Assembly (NCBI RefSeq): GCF_000735355.1
Contig: NZ_JMPI01000030.1
Span: 124,001-188,000 of the forward strand
Reading direction: 5' to 3'
Origin: Buttiauxella agrestis ATCC 33320
Lineage (GTDB): Bacteria > Pseudomonadota > Gammaproteobacteria > Enterobacterales > Enterobacteriaceae
DNA length: 64,000 bases
Shown here: one piece after another, positions 1-7,779 of the stretch
How the letters are laid out: each line of letters starts with the position of its first letter
Numbering within the stretch: the stretch's first letter is position 1
Program-made: the position numbers and the translations under genes
The notes under the pieces: model-generated
Told to the model about the DNA's origin: nothing
The model's database searches: none
Seen by the model: the letters and a program-made list of their open reading frames with translations, nothing else

Positions 1-521
1 GCGGCAAGTGCTGGCGCGACTTTGCGGGTGATCATCGCCGCCGGGAAATTCCACGGTGTAATTGCCGCGCAAACGCCGACCGGTTGTTTCGAGACGATAA
101 AACGTTGATCCGCCGCCGTTGGCTGTAACAGAACGCCGTCCACTCTTTTGGCCTCTTCCGCAAACCAGGTAATAAACGAGGCGGCGTAGTTGATTTCACC
201 TCGCGCCTCAGCCAGCGGTTTGCCGCCCTCCAGAGTCATCAGCCGCGCCAGATCTTCGCTGTTTTCCTGAATCAGGTTCACCCAACTGTGGAGAATTTTG
301 GCGCGACTGGCCGCCGTTTGTGTCTTCCACTCTTTTTGCGCAGCTTCAGCAGCCTCAATGGCGCGTTGCGTTTCGACCTGCGCCATTAAAGGCACATCCG
401 CTATTTTTTCCCCGGTGGCAGCATTCACTACCGGCATGGTTTTACCCGACTGCGCATGACTCCATTCCCCTGCAATCAGGCAGGCATCACGCAGCAAATC
501 GTTATTTTTCAAATTGATCAT
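1..521 (-). CDS. gabD: Succinate-semialdehyde dehydrogenase, N-terminal part (runs off the left edge)
   Basis: Oxidises succinate semialdehyde to succinate with NAD(P)+, the second step of GABA breakdown in the cytoplasm. The 173 visible residues begin MINLKNNDLL and include the aldehyde-dehydrogenase motif TPWNFPAAM near residue 160. The catalytic Cys and Glu lie outside the window. Start is the ATG at 521. Only 8 bases separate it from the gabT stop, so the two are cotranscribed as gabT-gabD. The order is reversed relative to the E. coli gabDTP operon. Another ALDH specificity is possible, but the gabT neighbour makes this assignment likely. Confidence 0.88.
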   Translation of the reverse strand, partial: MINLKNNDLLRDACLIAGEWSHAQSGKTMPVVNAATGEKIADVPLMAQVETQRAIEAAEAAQKEWKTQTAASRAKILHSWVNLIQENSEDLARLMTLEGGKPLAEARGEINYAASFITWFAEEAKRVDGVLLQPTAADQRFIVSKQPVGVCAAITPWNFPAAMITRKVAPALA

Positions 522-529
522 TTTGAGTC

Positions 530-1795
530 TCACATCTGCGTCGCAGTTTTAATGATATCCAGCGCCTGATCGAACTGCGCATCGGGAATCGTCAGCGGGT
601 ACAAGAAGCGAATCACGTTGCCATTTTGCCCGCAGGTCAGCAGCAGCAAGCCTTGCTCTAACGCACGTTTTTGCACTTGCTGCGCGACGGCCGCAGACGG
701 TTCTCCGGTTGCCGGGTCGTAAAACTCAGCCGCAACCATCGAACCCAGACCACGGATTTCTACCAGCGCAGGGCATGTGGCGGTGATTTCACGCAGCCGT
801 GAAGTCAGGCGCTCGCCCAGTGTTTGCGCCCGTAAACAGAGTTTTTCGTCCGCAATGACATCCAGCACCGCGTGAGCCGAAGCAACGGCAAGCGGGTTCC
901 CGGCGTAGGTTCCCCCTAGTCCGCCCGGCGCTGGCGCATCCATGATTTCTGCTTTGCCGACCACGCCGGATAACGGCATCCCGCCTGCCAGGCTTTTCGC
1001 CATCGTCATCAAATCGGGCTGATGGGAATAGTGGTTCATGGCAAACATTTTGCCGGTACGGGCAAAACCGCTTTGCACTTCGTCGGCAATCATCACGATG
1101 CCGTGGGAGTTACAAATCTCGCGAATAGCCGCCACAAATTCAGGCGGAGCTACGTTAAAACCGCCTTCGCCCTGGACCGGCTCGAAGATAATCGCGGCAA
1201 CTTGCGTCGCTTCAATGTCAGATTTGAACAGGCGATCGATGGCTTTCACCGCATCTTCGGTGGAAATACCACTGAGCTCAGACGGATACGGCGCATGGAA
1301 TACGGAGCCAGGGAATGGGCCAAAGCCAATTTTATAGGGAGCCACTTTGCCCGTCAGCGCCATCGTCATATAGGTGCGGCCATGGAATCCGCCGCTAAAA
1401 GCAATCACGCCTGGGCGACCGGTATGGGCTCGAGCGATTTTCACGGCATTTTCAACGGCTTCAGCGCCGGTGGTGAAAAACGCCGTTTTCTTAGGGCCAA
1501 CAATCGGGGCCGCTGCGTTAATTTTTTCCGCCAGCGCGACATAACTTTCGTAAGGGACAATCTGATAAGCGGTGTGGGTAAACGCATGAAGCTGCTGTTC
1601 GATGGCCTGAACCAGGCGCGGGTGGCGATGGCCAGTATTGAGCACCGCAATGCCCGCAGCAAAATCGATATATTGCTTCCCTTCGACATCGGTAATGGTG
1701 CTGTTTTCAGCCGTTTGCGCAAAGAAATTACACATCACGCCCACGCCACGCGGAGTAGCGGACAGGCGACGTTGGTGGAGTTCGTTATTGCTCAT
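530..1795 (-). CDS. gabT: 4-aminobutyrate aminotransferase (GABA transaminase)
   Basis: PLP enzyme that moves the amino group of GABA to 2-oxoglutarate, giving succinate semialdehyde for GabD. Product is 421 residues, close to the usual 426. Class III aminotransferase landmarks are visible: TTGAEAVENA, the cofactor-contacting DEVQSG, and MTMAKSLAGG, whose Lys (about residue 268) forms the Schiff base. I chose the ATG at 1795 (MSNNELHQRR) because AGGGA precedes it; an upstream in-frame start would run into the divergent promoter region. First gene of a gabT-gabD operon, divergent from a MocR-type regulator. Confidence 0.93.
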   Translation of the reverse strand: MSNNELHQRRLSATPRGVGVMCNFFAQTAENSTITDVEGKQYIDFAAGIAVLNTGHRHPRLVQAIEQQLHAFTHTAYQIVPYESYVALAEKINAAAPIVGPKKTAFFTTGAEAVENAVKIARAHTGRPGVIAFSGGFHGRTYMTMALTGKVAPYKIGFGPFPGSVFHAPYPSELSGISTEDAVKAIDRLFKSDIEATQVAAIIFEPVQGEGGFNVAPPEFVAAIREICNSHGIVMIADEVQSGFARTGKMFAMNHYSHQPDLMTMAKSLAGGMPLSGVVGKAEIMDAPAPGGLGGTYAGNPLAVASAHAVLDVIADEKLCLRAQTLGERLTSRLREITATCPALVEIRGLGSMVAAEFYDPATGEPSAAVAQQVQKRALEQGLLLLTCGQNGNVIRFLYPLTIPDAQFDQALDIIKTATQM

Positions 1796-1905
1796 TTTTT
1801 TATCCCTCACACGAAATTCAGATTTACAGGTTGATTGTCGAATTTCATTTAGACAGTATCTGGTACCTGAATCGAGAGCCAAATCGTTTTATTCATAGGA
1901 TCCAA
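1796..1905. promoter_or_regulatory. Divergent promoter region gabT / gabR-like regulator
   Basis: This 110 bp gap separates two divergent genes and must contain both promoters. In Bacillus, GabR binds the gabTD promoter and represses its own gene, so the same arrangement is inferred here. I could not pick out a convincing pair of direct repeats. Confidence 0.5.
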
Positions 1906-3381
1906 ATGCGTTCACTTACCGTAGATGTGATCAAGCAGGCATTTCTCCAGACCCCTGCTGAGAAACTGCATAAGAAACTTTATGCCGCGATATGTAATTG
2001 TATTCTTGAGGGAAGTTTGCGTCCTGCGGCGCGAATGCCGCCGACCCGCGATTTGGCCAATGAATTATCGCTTTCGCGTAACACCGTGCTACGTGTGTAT
2101 GAGCAATTACAGGCCGAAGGGTATATTTCAACGCGCACCAGCAGCGGCACGTTTGTCACCGAAAGCGTGCTCGACAACCTGAATACGCAGGCCGCACGCA
2201 CGGTGCCAGCCACGGTACCAGAAGACCGCGCCAGTCTTTCCCTGCGCTGCCTTGAATTGCTGGAAAACGCCAGCGCCAGCCCGGCGCAATGGGGCGATTT
2301 CATTCCCGGCGTGCCGGATGTCGAAAGCTTTCCGCATCGTACGTTTAAGAAAATCTACGACCGTGTCGCCAGACGCCCGAATCCTGAATATCTGACTTAC
2401 GACGCCGCATCCGGGCTGGAGGAGTTAAAATCTGCGCTCTCGGATTATCTGCGCACCGCGCGCGGCGTAAAATGCACCACCGATCAGATTCTCATTACCG
2501 AAGGGATCCACCAGGCACTGGATTTAGTCACCCGCACGCTGTGTGATCCTGGCGACAATGCGTGGATTGAAGAACCCGGCTACTGGGGAATTAAAAATAT
2601 TCTGCGCATGAATGCGGTGAATATTTCGGCGCTGGATGTCGACGATCAGGGATTAATGCCGCAGGCCAATGCCGATGAAAAGCCAAAATTAATCTTTGTT
2701 ACGCCATCGCATCAGTATCCGCTGGGTTCTGTGATGAGCCTGCCGCGCCGCCAGTTATTACTTTCGCAGGCAAGGGAATTCCAGAGCTGGATTGTTGAAG
2801 ATGATTACGACAGTGAATTTCGTTTTTCCGGCCAGCCGATTCCATCGCTTCAGGGGCTTGAAGAAAACAGTCCGGTCATTTACATCGGCACGTTTAGTAA
2901 AACGCTCTACCCTGCACTGCGCCTGGGTTATGTGGTATTGCCCAACGTGCTCGCCGCTCCGCTGAAAAAAGTTCACAACGAGTTATATCGCAGCGGTCAT
3001 CAGGTGATTCAGGCGGCACTTGCGGAGTTTATCCGCGAAGGTTATTACGCCGCGCATATCCGCAAAATGCGCCAGTTATATAGCAAACGACGCAACCAAC
3101 TGGTCGAGTTAATTAAGCGGCATTTAGGGGAAGAATATCTCGGCTATTACAACAGCAATGCGGGGTTACATTTGATCATTCAGCTTCCCGCCGCAGCAGA
3201 CGATATCCACATTGCGAAACTCGCGAATGTCGAAGGTATTCTGGTCAGGCCACTATCGCGCTACTATTTTAATGCGCAGAAATCAAAAGGGTTATTAGTT
3301 GGATTTGCCAGCGTTCAGGATGACAACATGTTGCCCTCTTTTCTTCGCCTGGTAAAGACTATTAAGTACAAAGCATATTGA
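1906..3381 (+). CDS. MocR/GabR-family regulator (GntR wHTH fused to aminotransferase fold)
   Basis: 491 residues. The N-terminal 80 form a GntR winged helix (PPTRDLANELSLSRNTVLRVYEQLQAEGYI). From about residue 120 to the end there is a class I aminotransferase fold used as an effector sensor. The PLP lysine is in the motif GTFSKTLYPALR. Start is the ATG at 1906 behind AGGA; the longer frame from 1831 adds 25 residues unlike the family. Divergent orientation to gabT-gabD points to a GABA-responsive regulator like Bacillus GabR, though MocR proteins also control taurine and pyridoxal genes. The C-terminal half may keep PLP binding without enzyme activity. Confidence 0.85.
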   Translation: MRSLTVDVIKQAFLQTPAEKLHKKLYAAICNCILEGSLRPAARMPPTRDLANELSLSRNTVLRVYEQLQAEGYISTRTSSGTFVTESVLDNLNTQAARTVPATVPEDRASLSLRCLELLENASASPAQWGDFIPGVPDVESFPHRTFKKIYDRVARRPNPEYLTYDAASGLEELKSALSDYLRTARGVKCTTDQILITEGIHQALDLVTRTLCDPGDNAWIEEPGYWGIKNILRMNAVNISALDVDDQGLMPQANADEKPKLIFVTPSHQYPLGSVMSLPRRQLLLSQAREFQSWIVEDDYDSEFRFSGQPIPSLQGLEENSPVIYIGTFSKTLYPALRLGYVVLPNVLAAPLKKVHNELYRSGHQVIQAALAEFIREGYYAAHIRKMRQLYSKRRNQLVELIKRHLGEEYLGYYNSNAGLHLIIQLPAAADDIHIAKLANVEGILVRPLSRYYFNAQKSKGLLVGFASVQDDNMLPSFLRLVKTIKYKAY

Positions 3382-3686
3382 CGAATGAAAATGAGAGATA
3401 TTTGAGCGACAACAAAGCTTTAATAGAAAATTATATCAAATATATGTTTCAGGCCCGCAAAATAAATCTTCACGCACATTTTAGAACCGTACCTTTAATG
3501 TAATGCGCCACTGGTACCCATGCCTTTTATTGGATCAACAGTCCGATACTGGACTGAATGTCTGATAAAATACCTCAAGCCATTCCCCTTAGACTATAAA
3601 ACCACTAGATATATCTCAAATTAAATATAAGCTATAGTTATTGACGAGAAGTTCACTGCCGAGACGGCTAACTTAGTGGGGACTCT
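3382..3686. other. Gene-free A+T-rich stretch with an 18 bp palindrome
   Basis: 305 bp without a plausible gene. It contains the inverted repeat CAGTCC-GATACT-GGACTG at 3539-3556 (6 bp perfect arms, 6 bp spacer), about 130 bp before the IprA-like gene. The symmetry suits a dimeric regulator. No other structure stands out. Confidence 0.4.
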
Positions 3687-4328
3687 ATGGAAACAATATT
3701 CAAAAATTTAATGGATATAGAAACGGAATATACCACTGCAGTAGAAAGGCTTTTTACTGCGATGAAAGATATAGGTGAAAATCACACCTACAAAAAGAAT
3801 GAAGCTTTTTTTGATTTCAAAAACAACGAACAAAATATATTGCTAATAGAATCAGGTGCCTTTGGCTTTTATCGGCAAAATGATCGCCTGTTAATGCAAG
3901 AGAGTTTAGCTCCTGCAATCTTTGGTCTGGTGATGGTTTCATATAATCCCGATGTCATCCTTTTTGCTCATAGCAAGCTAAGTGCCAAAGTTGTTCCCTG
4001 GGAATCTGCATTAAGAATTATTGAGCAGGAAGGATTGTGGCATGAAGTTGTGATTGTTCTTGGTAAGATAATTAAAGTTTATGTTGAAAGAGATATGAAC
4101 CTGATTGGCCGTGATGCCTATCACATTATAAAACATCACTTGAATTTATTGATGTTGTTATCCGTTGAGGAACGTTACTCCACAACGGCTGTGAAATTCA
4201 TTACTAACCGCAGCATGTTATCCCGTAGTCGGGTAATGGATATTCTAAAGAAACTAAATGATGGTGAGTACATTTCAATTAAGAATGGCATACTAAATAA
4301 AATTAACTCCTTGCCAGATAGATTTTAG
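3687..4328 (+). CDS. IprA/YaiV-like Crp-type transcriptional regulator
   Basis: 213 residues. An N-terminal cyclic-nucleotide-binding-like beta roll (about 20-120; ILLIESGAFGFYRQNDRLLMQESLAPAIFG) is followed by a helical bridge and a C-terminal winged helix (about 160-205; TNRSMLSRSRVMDILKKLNDGEYISIKNG). This layout fits the IprA/YaiV group, in which Salmonella IprA affects hydrogen peroxide resistance. Its target here is unknown. The gene is clearly A+T-richer than its surroundings, as is the next one, suggesting shared acquisition. The family call rests on layout and weak resemblance. Confidence 0.65.
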   Translation: METIFKNLMDIETEYTTAVERLFTAMKDIGENHTYKKNEAFFDFKNNEQNILLIESGAFGFYRQNDRLLMQESLAPAIFGLVMVSYNPDVILFAHSKLSAKVVPWESALRIIEQEGLWHEVVIVLGKIIKVYVERDMNLIGRDAYHIIKHHLNLLMLLSVEERYSTTAVKFITNRSMLSRSRVMDILKKLNDGEYISIKNGILNKINSLPDRF

Positions 4329-4437
4329 TATTTCTTATTTTAAAAATAACATCATCTTTTGCATAGCCCTAAACATGCGCATTCATAACATCCCATTTTA
4401 GATAGTTAACAATTCGAACACCCCAAAGAGAAATGCA

Positions 4438-5196
4438 ATGGCTTTTATCCTATTGAGCAATGATAGTTTTTTTGAATTCGGTATACGCAGTATTTTTAAT
4501 TCTGCAATAAGCGACTGTGTAAACCGCAGAACAATAATTATCGTTGACATAAAATATTTACCCAAAATAAACCTGGATATTAATCTTGATCAAGTAAGCA
4601 CTATTATTTTCATGATGGAAAACATAGAAGACAGGAGGCTTTTTGACAAAAAATTAATAAATTACCTTTCGACAATTTGCACAATCCACTTCATCAGCAG
4701 AAATGCAACACCAGGTGTATGTAACGCACTCATCAATATGATTAATAAAGGGGATGTTAAAAATAGATCTCGGATTAACCAACCGATTAAAAGAGCGCTA
4801 TTAACATCGATGGAAAGTCACGTTTTAAGCTTATTGCTCCAGGGTAATAGCTTGTGTTATATCGCGGAAATGTCGGCATTATCCGTTAAAACCATTAGCG
4901 CACATAAACGTTCGATAATGAAAAAAGTAAATGTTAAAAACATCCCCAAACTGGTTGAAAAAATTGTCTTCAAACAAAAGGCGGACAATCTGCTGCTTGA
5001 GTTATCACGCGCAAAGTTGGATTTAGTACAGTGCTATGACTTCATGTTGCCAGAGTTAGATTCTGTGTTCAGTTCTACCTTAGGTTCCGAGTATAGAAAG
5101 TCCCCTGAACTAACAAAACCGGTTTTACATGATGTTTCTACAGGTATTCCTGCTTATTTAACCACTCTATTGCACTCCAGAAATGTTATGTTATAA
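4438..5196 (+). CDS. LuxR-type (GerE HTH) orphan transcriptional regulator
   Basis: 252 residues. The HTH lies at about 120-180 (LTSMESHVLSLLLQGNSLCYIAEMSALSVKTISAHKRSIMKKV), with the alternating pattern of LuxR/FixJ DNA-binding domains. The first 110 residues resemble a degenerate receiver domain, as in RcsA/BglJ-type auxiliary regulators. I see no acidic pocket or conserved phospho-acceptor, so control by phosphorylation is unlikely. A tail of about 70 residues beyond the HTH is unusual and unrecognised. A+T-rich like the gene before it. Its stop codon lies inside the candidate Zur operator of zinT. Confidence 0.75.
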   Translation: MAFILLSNDSFFEFGIRSIFNSAISDCVNRRTIIIVDIKYLPKINLDINLDQVSTIIFMMENIEDRRLFDKKLINYLSTICTIHFISRNATPGVCNALINMINKGDVKNRSRINQPIKRALLTSMESHVLSLLLQGNSLCYIAEMSALSVKTISAHKRSIMKKVNVKNIPKLVEKIVFKQKADNLLLELSRAKLDLVQCYDFMLPELDSVFSSTLGSEYRKSPELTKPVLHDVSTGIPAYLTTLLHSRNVML

Positions 5197-5203
5197 CATA
5201 GTC
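5180..5203 (+). promoter_or_regulatory. Candidate Zur box of zinT
   Basis: The sequence starts GAAATGTTAT and continues with TATAACAT two bases later, forming the dyad ATGTTAT..ATAACAT. From memory this differs at only a few positions from the enterobacterial Zur consensus. It lies 30-53 bp before the zinT start and spans the stop codon of the LuxR-like gene. ZinT is an established Zur target. Confidence 0.8.
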
Positions 5204-5232
5204 ACACATTCATGATTTTCTCTGGAGTTTTT

Positions 5233-5880
5233 ATGACATCACGCTTCCCCACTGCCATTCTCGGCCTGGGCATTTTGCTCAGTAGTACCAGCGCTCTGGC
5301 ACACGGGCATTCGCACGGAACGCCTCTTACAGACGCAGAAAAGAAAGCCAGCGAAGGCGTTTTTGAGAATCAACAGGTTAAAGATCGCGCCCTCACCGAC
5401 TGGGATGGCATGTGGCAGTCAGTTAATCCGTACCTGTTAAACGGCGATTTAGATCCGGTGATGGAGAAAAAAGCGCAGAAAGATGGCAGCAAAACAGCGG
5501 CGCAGTACAAAGAGTATTATAAGAAAGGTTATGCGACGGATATTGATACCATTGGTATTGAAAACAATGTGATTGAATTTCATGTGGGTAAAACGGTTAA
5601 TGCCTGCAAGTACGATTATTCGGGCTTTAAAATTCTGAATTATACCTCCGGGAAAAAAGGCGTGCGCTATTTGTTTGAGTGCAAAGACAGTCAGTCAAAA
5701 GCACCGAAATACGTGCAGTTTAGCGATCATATTATTGGCCCGCGTAAATCTGAACACTTCCATATTTTCATGGGCAATGACTCACAAGAGTCGCTATTGA
5801 AAGAGATGGACAACTGGCCGACTTTTTACGAGTACTCGTTAAGCAAAAATCAGGTTGTCCACGAGATGCTTGAACACTAA
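5233..5880 (+). CDS. zinT: Periplasmic zinc-binding protein ZinT
   Basis: Periplasmic metal chaperone that binds Zn2+ (and Cd2+) and helps ZnuA during zinc starvation. 215 residues; signal peptide ends at ALA, and mature protein starts with the metal-binding run HGHSHG. The lipocalin-like YodA domain fills the rest, with the zinc-ligand histidines in [16 protein letters not shown] near the C-terminus. Start is the ATG at 5233 behind CTGGAG; an in-frame ATG 7 codons earlier lacks such a site. A Zur-box candidate lies just upstream. No znuA is adjacent. Confidence 0.95.
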   Translation: MTSRFPTAILGLGILLSSTSALAHGHSHGTPLTDAEKKASEGVFENQQVKDRALTDWDGMWQSVNPYLLNGDLDPVMEKKAQKDGSKTAAQYKEYYKKGYATDIDTIGIENNVIEFHVGKTVNACKYDYSGFKILNYTSGKKGVRYLFECKDSQSKAPKYVQFSDHIIGPRKSEHFHIFMGNDSQESLLKEMDNWPTFYEYSLSKNQVVHEMLEH

Positions 5881-5891
5881 TACCTGCAAAC

Positions 5892-5920
5892 TGCGCCGGG
5901 CCATCACGACTTCCGGCGCA
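5892..5920 (+). terminator. Hairpin after zinT
   Basis: TGCGCCGG and CCGGCGCA (8 bp perfect arms, 13-base loop) begin 12 bases after the zinT stop. No T-run follows, so it may stabilise the mRNA end or give weak termination. Confidence 0.45.
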
Positions 5921-6137
5921 CAATAATAATGAAAAGCTTCATAACCCGCCAATTTTACCAACCGCATTAATCAGCGCAATCCGCTGTTCCCCTCTAATGG
6001 CCCGGAAAAACCGCAAACTGAAACGACAGTCCGATAATGAGACATGGCAGGCGTACAGATTTTTTTGTTCCGCTACAATTGAAGGTATTCGCTAATTAAA
6101 TCAACGAACAATTAATTTACCCCCAGAGGAGAAGTGA

Positions 6138-7055
6138 ATGAATCAGCCTCGTTTTAGTGGTGTTATTCCCCCCGTTCCTACCTTATTTGATGAGCATGGT
6201 GAATTTGATGGCACCGCGCAGGCGTTACTTATTGAGCACCTGGTCGCCTCTCCGATTAACGGCCTGTTTTTTTTAGGCAGTGCCGGGGAATTTGCGCATA
6301 TGTCTGAAGCGCAACGTGCTCAGGTAGCAGAATTTTGCGTGAAGAAAGTCGCTGGCAGAAAGCCGGTTTTGATTGGCATCGCCCACTGCGGCACGCAGCA
6401 AACCATTGACGCCGGGCTGCATGCGCAAAAGGTTGGTGCCAGTGGCGTCGTGGTGGTCAACCCGTGGTACAACCCGCTGAGTGAAGCGAATCTGTTGCGC
6501 CATTATAAAACCATTGCCAGCGCACTCGAGTTGCCGATTCTTCTGTATAACTTCCCGGCGCTTACCGGCCAATCTATTCCGGTGAATGTCATCCGCGAAC
6601 TGGCGTTAAGCTGCCCGAATATTGTCGGTCTGAAAGATACCGTCGATACCCTCTCGCATATTCGTGAAACCCTGCACGCGGTGAAGCCTGAGCGCCCCGA
6701 CTTCGCTGTTTTTGCCGGTTATGATGAGTATTTGCTTGGGACGTTGATTCTCGGGGGCGATGGCTGCATTCCCGCCAGTGCCAACTTTGCGCCGCAACTG
6801 ACCTGCGGGATTTTAGACGCCTGGCGTAAACAAGATCTCTCCCGCGCCATTGAATTACAGCAATCACTTTCATGGATCCCGTCGCTTTACAGTACGGATT
6901 TGCCGTTTTACAACGCGGTGAAATATGCCATTAAATTAACCGGAGTGAATATTCCGGTGCATTCGCTGGCACCCGCGACGCCGTTGACCGAAGAAATGAA
7001 AGTTGAGATTGGCAATATTCTGCGTCGTGCAGGCGTGATTAATTCAGCCTCTTAA
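6138..7055 (+). CDS. DapA-family aldolase, YagE-like (2-keto-3-deoxy sugar acid aldolase)
   Basis: 305 residues, a complete TIM-barrel class I aldolase. The Schiff-base lysine is K166 in NIVGLKDT and the partner tyrosine is Y137 in LLYNFPALTG. The substrate-binding loop LGSAGEF is at 47-52. It looks closer to E. coli YagE/YjhH (2-keto-3-deoxygluconate-type aldolases) than to biosynthetic DapA; the exact substrate cannot be read from sequence. Strong Shine-Dalgarno site (AGAGGAGAAG) before the ATG. It stands alone on this strand and overlaps the convergent exonuclease gene by 4 bases. Confidence 0.85.
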   Translation: MNQPRFSGVIPPVPTLFDEHGEFDGTAQALLIEHLVASPINGLFFLGSAGEFAHMSEAQRAQVAEFCVKKVAGRKPVLIGIAHCGTQQTIDAGLHAQKVGASGVVVVNPWYNPLSEANLLRHYKTIASALELPILLYNFPALTGQSIPVNVIRELALSCPNIVGLKDTVDTLSHIRETLHAVKPERPDFAVFAGYDEYLLGTLILGGDGCIPASANFAPQLTCGILDAWRKQDLSRAIELQQSLSWIPSLYSTDLPFYNAVKYAIKLTGVNIPVHSLAPATPLTEEMKVEIGNILRRAGVINSAS

Positions 7056-7777
7056 CCGCACAGACACGCGTTCAGCGGCCAACATTTCCCCTGAGCGCGA
7101 GCCTGTCGCTGCGGCTGGAGTTGCACCAGCGCAAGCTCGGCGGTCGCCACCGCGTCACACAGCGCATGGTGCGCCGGGTAATCGGGAAGCCGGTATTCGC
7201 GGCGAAGACTGGAAAGCCGCAAATCATTTTGCATTTGTCTCCTGGCCTGCTGATATCGCCGCTCAATCTCCAGCGTGTCTATCCACAGAATCGGCAGGTC
7301 TTCTGCACCGTAACGGGTTTGCAGCCAGGCATTGATAAACGCCCTTTCCACCATTTTCCCATGCACCACAGCCACGCGCCCGGCGAGGCGCAGGAATAAC
7401 GTTTCCATCGCCTCATCAAGCGCTTCGCCATCACGCAGCATTTCCGGCGTGATGTGATTGATGACCGCGCTGTGCGCATTGACCTGCGGATCACTGGAAA
7501 TGTACTGGTGCTGCGCACTCGCCAACAAAATTTGGCCGCTTTGCACCATCACGCTGCCTATCGACAAGATCCGGTCCTGATTCGCATCAAGGCCGCTGGT
7601 TTCAAAGTCAAAAGCCAGCCACGGGACGCTAAAAACGTCTGCGGTGAAGTTCGGTACAGGTGTCGCCAATAGCTGTTGCAGTGCCGGACTCAGCCCTGGG
7701 ATGTTGCGCCATCTCTTGTGTTGCGACTCAACTTGCTGAGTGAGTGATGGCGGGAAAATTCGTGACAAAAGGCCCAT
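7052..7777 (-). CDS. DEDDh 3'-5' exonuclease (DnaQ/PolC epsilon-like)
   Basis: 241 residues. Exo I is AFDFETSG (D57, E59), and Exo III is HHALCDAVAT, whose His and Asp complete the DEDDh metal site near residue 200. A middle aspartate also lies in the expected region (VVHGKMVERAFINAW). The first 50 residues form a helical extension before the nuclease fold. Its start follows the stop of the upstream CBS gene by 2 bases, so the pair is probably translationally coupled. Likely a repair or nucleotide-turnover exonuclease; the partner suggests regulated activity. Confidence 0.85.
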   Translation of the reverse strand: MGLLSRIFPPSLTQQVESQHKRWRNIPGLSPALQQLLATPVPNFTADVFSVPWLAFDFETSGLDANQDRILSIGSVMVQSGQILLASAQHQYISSDPQVNAHSAVINHITPEMLRDGEALDEAMETLFLRLAGRVAVVHGKMVERAFINAWLQTRYGAEDLPILWIDTLEIERRYQQARRQMQNDLRLSSLRREYRLPDYPAHHALCDAVATAELALVQLQPQRQARAQGKCWPLNACLCG

Positions 7778-7779
7778 CG

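Noticed and set aside
1022-1834. 270-codon open frame on the plus strand opposite gabT
   Set aside because: It mirrors the codon pattern of gabT, has no ribosome site, and its product resembles no protein family. Antisense shadow.
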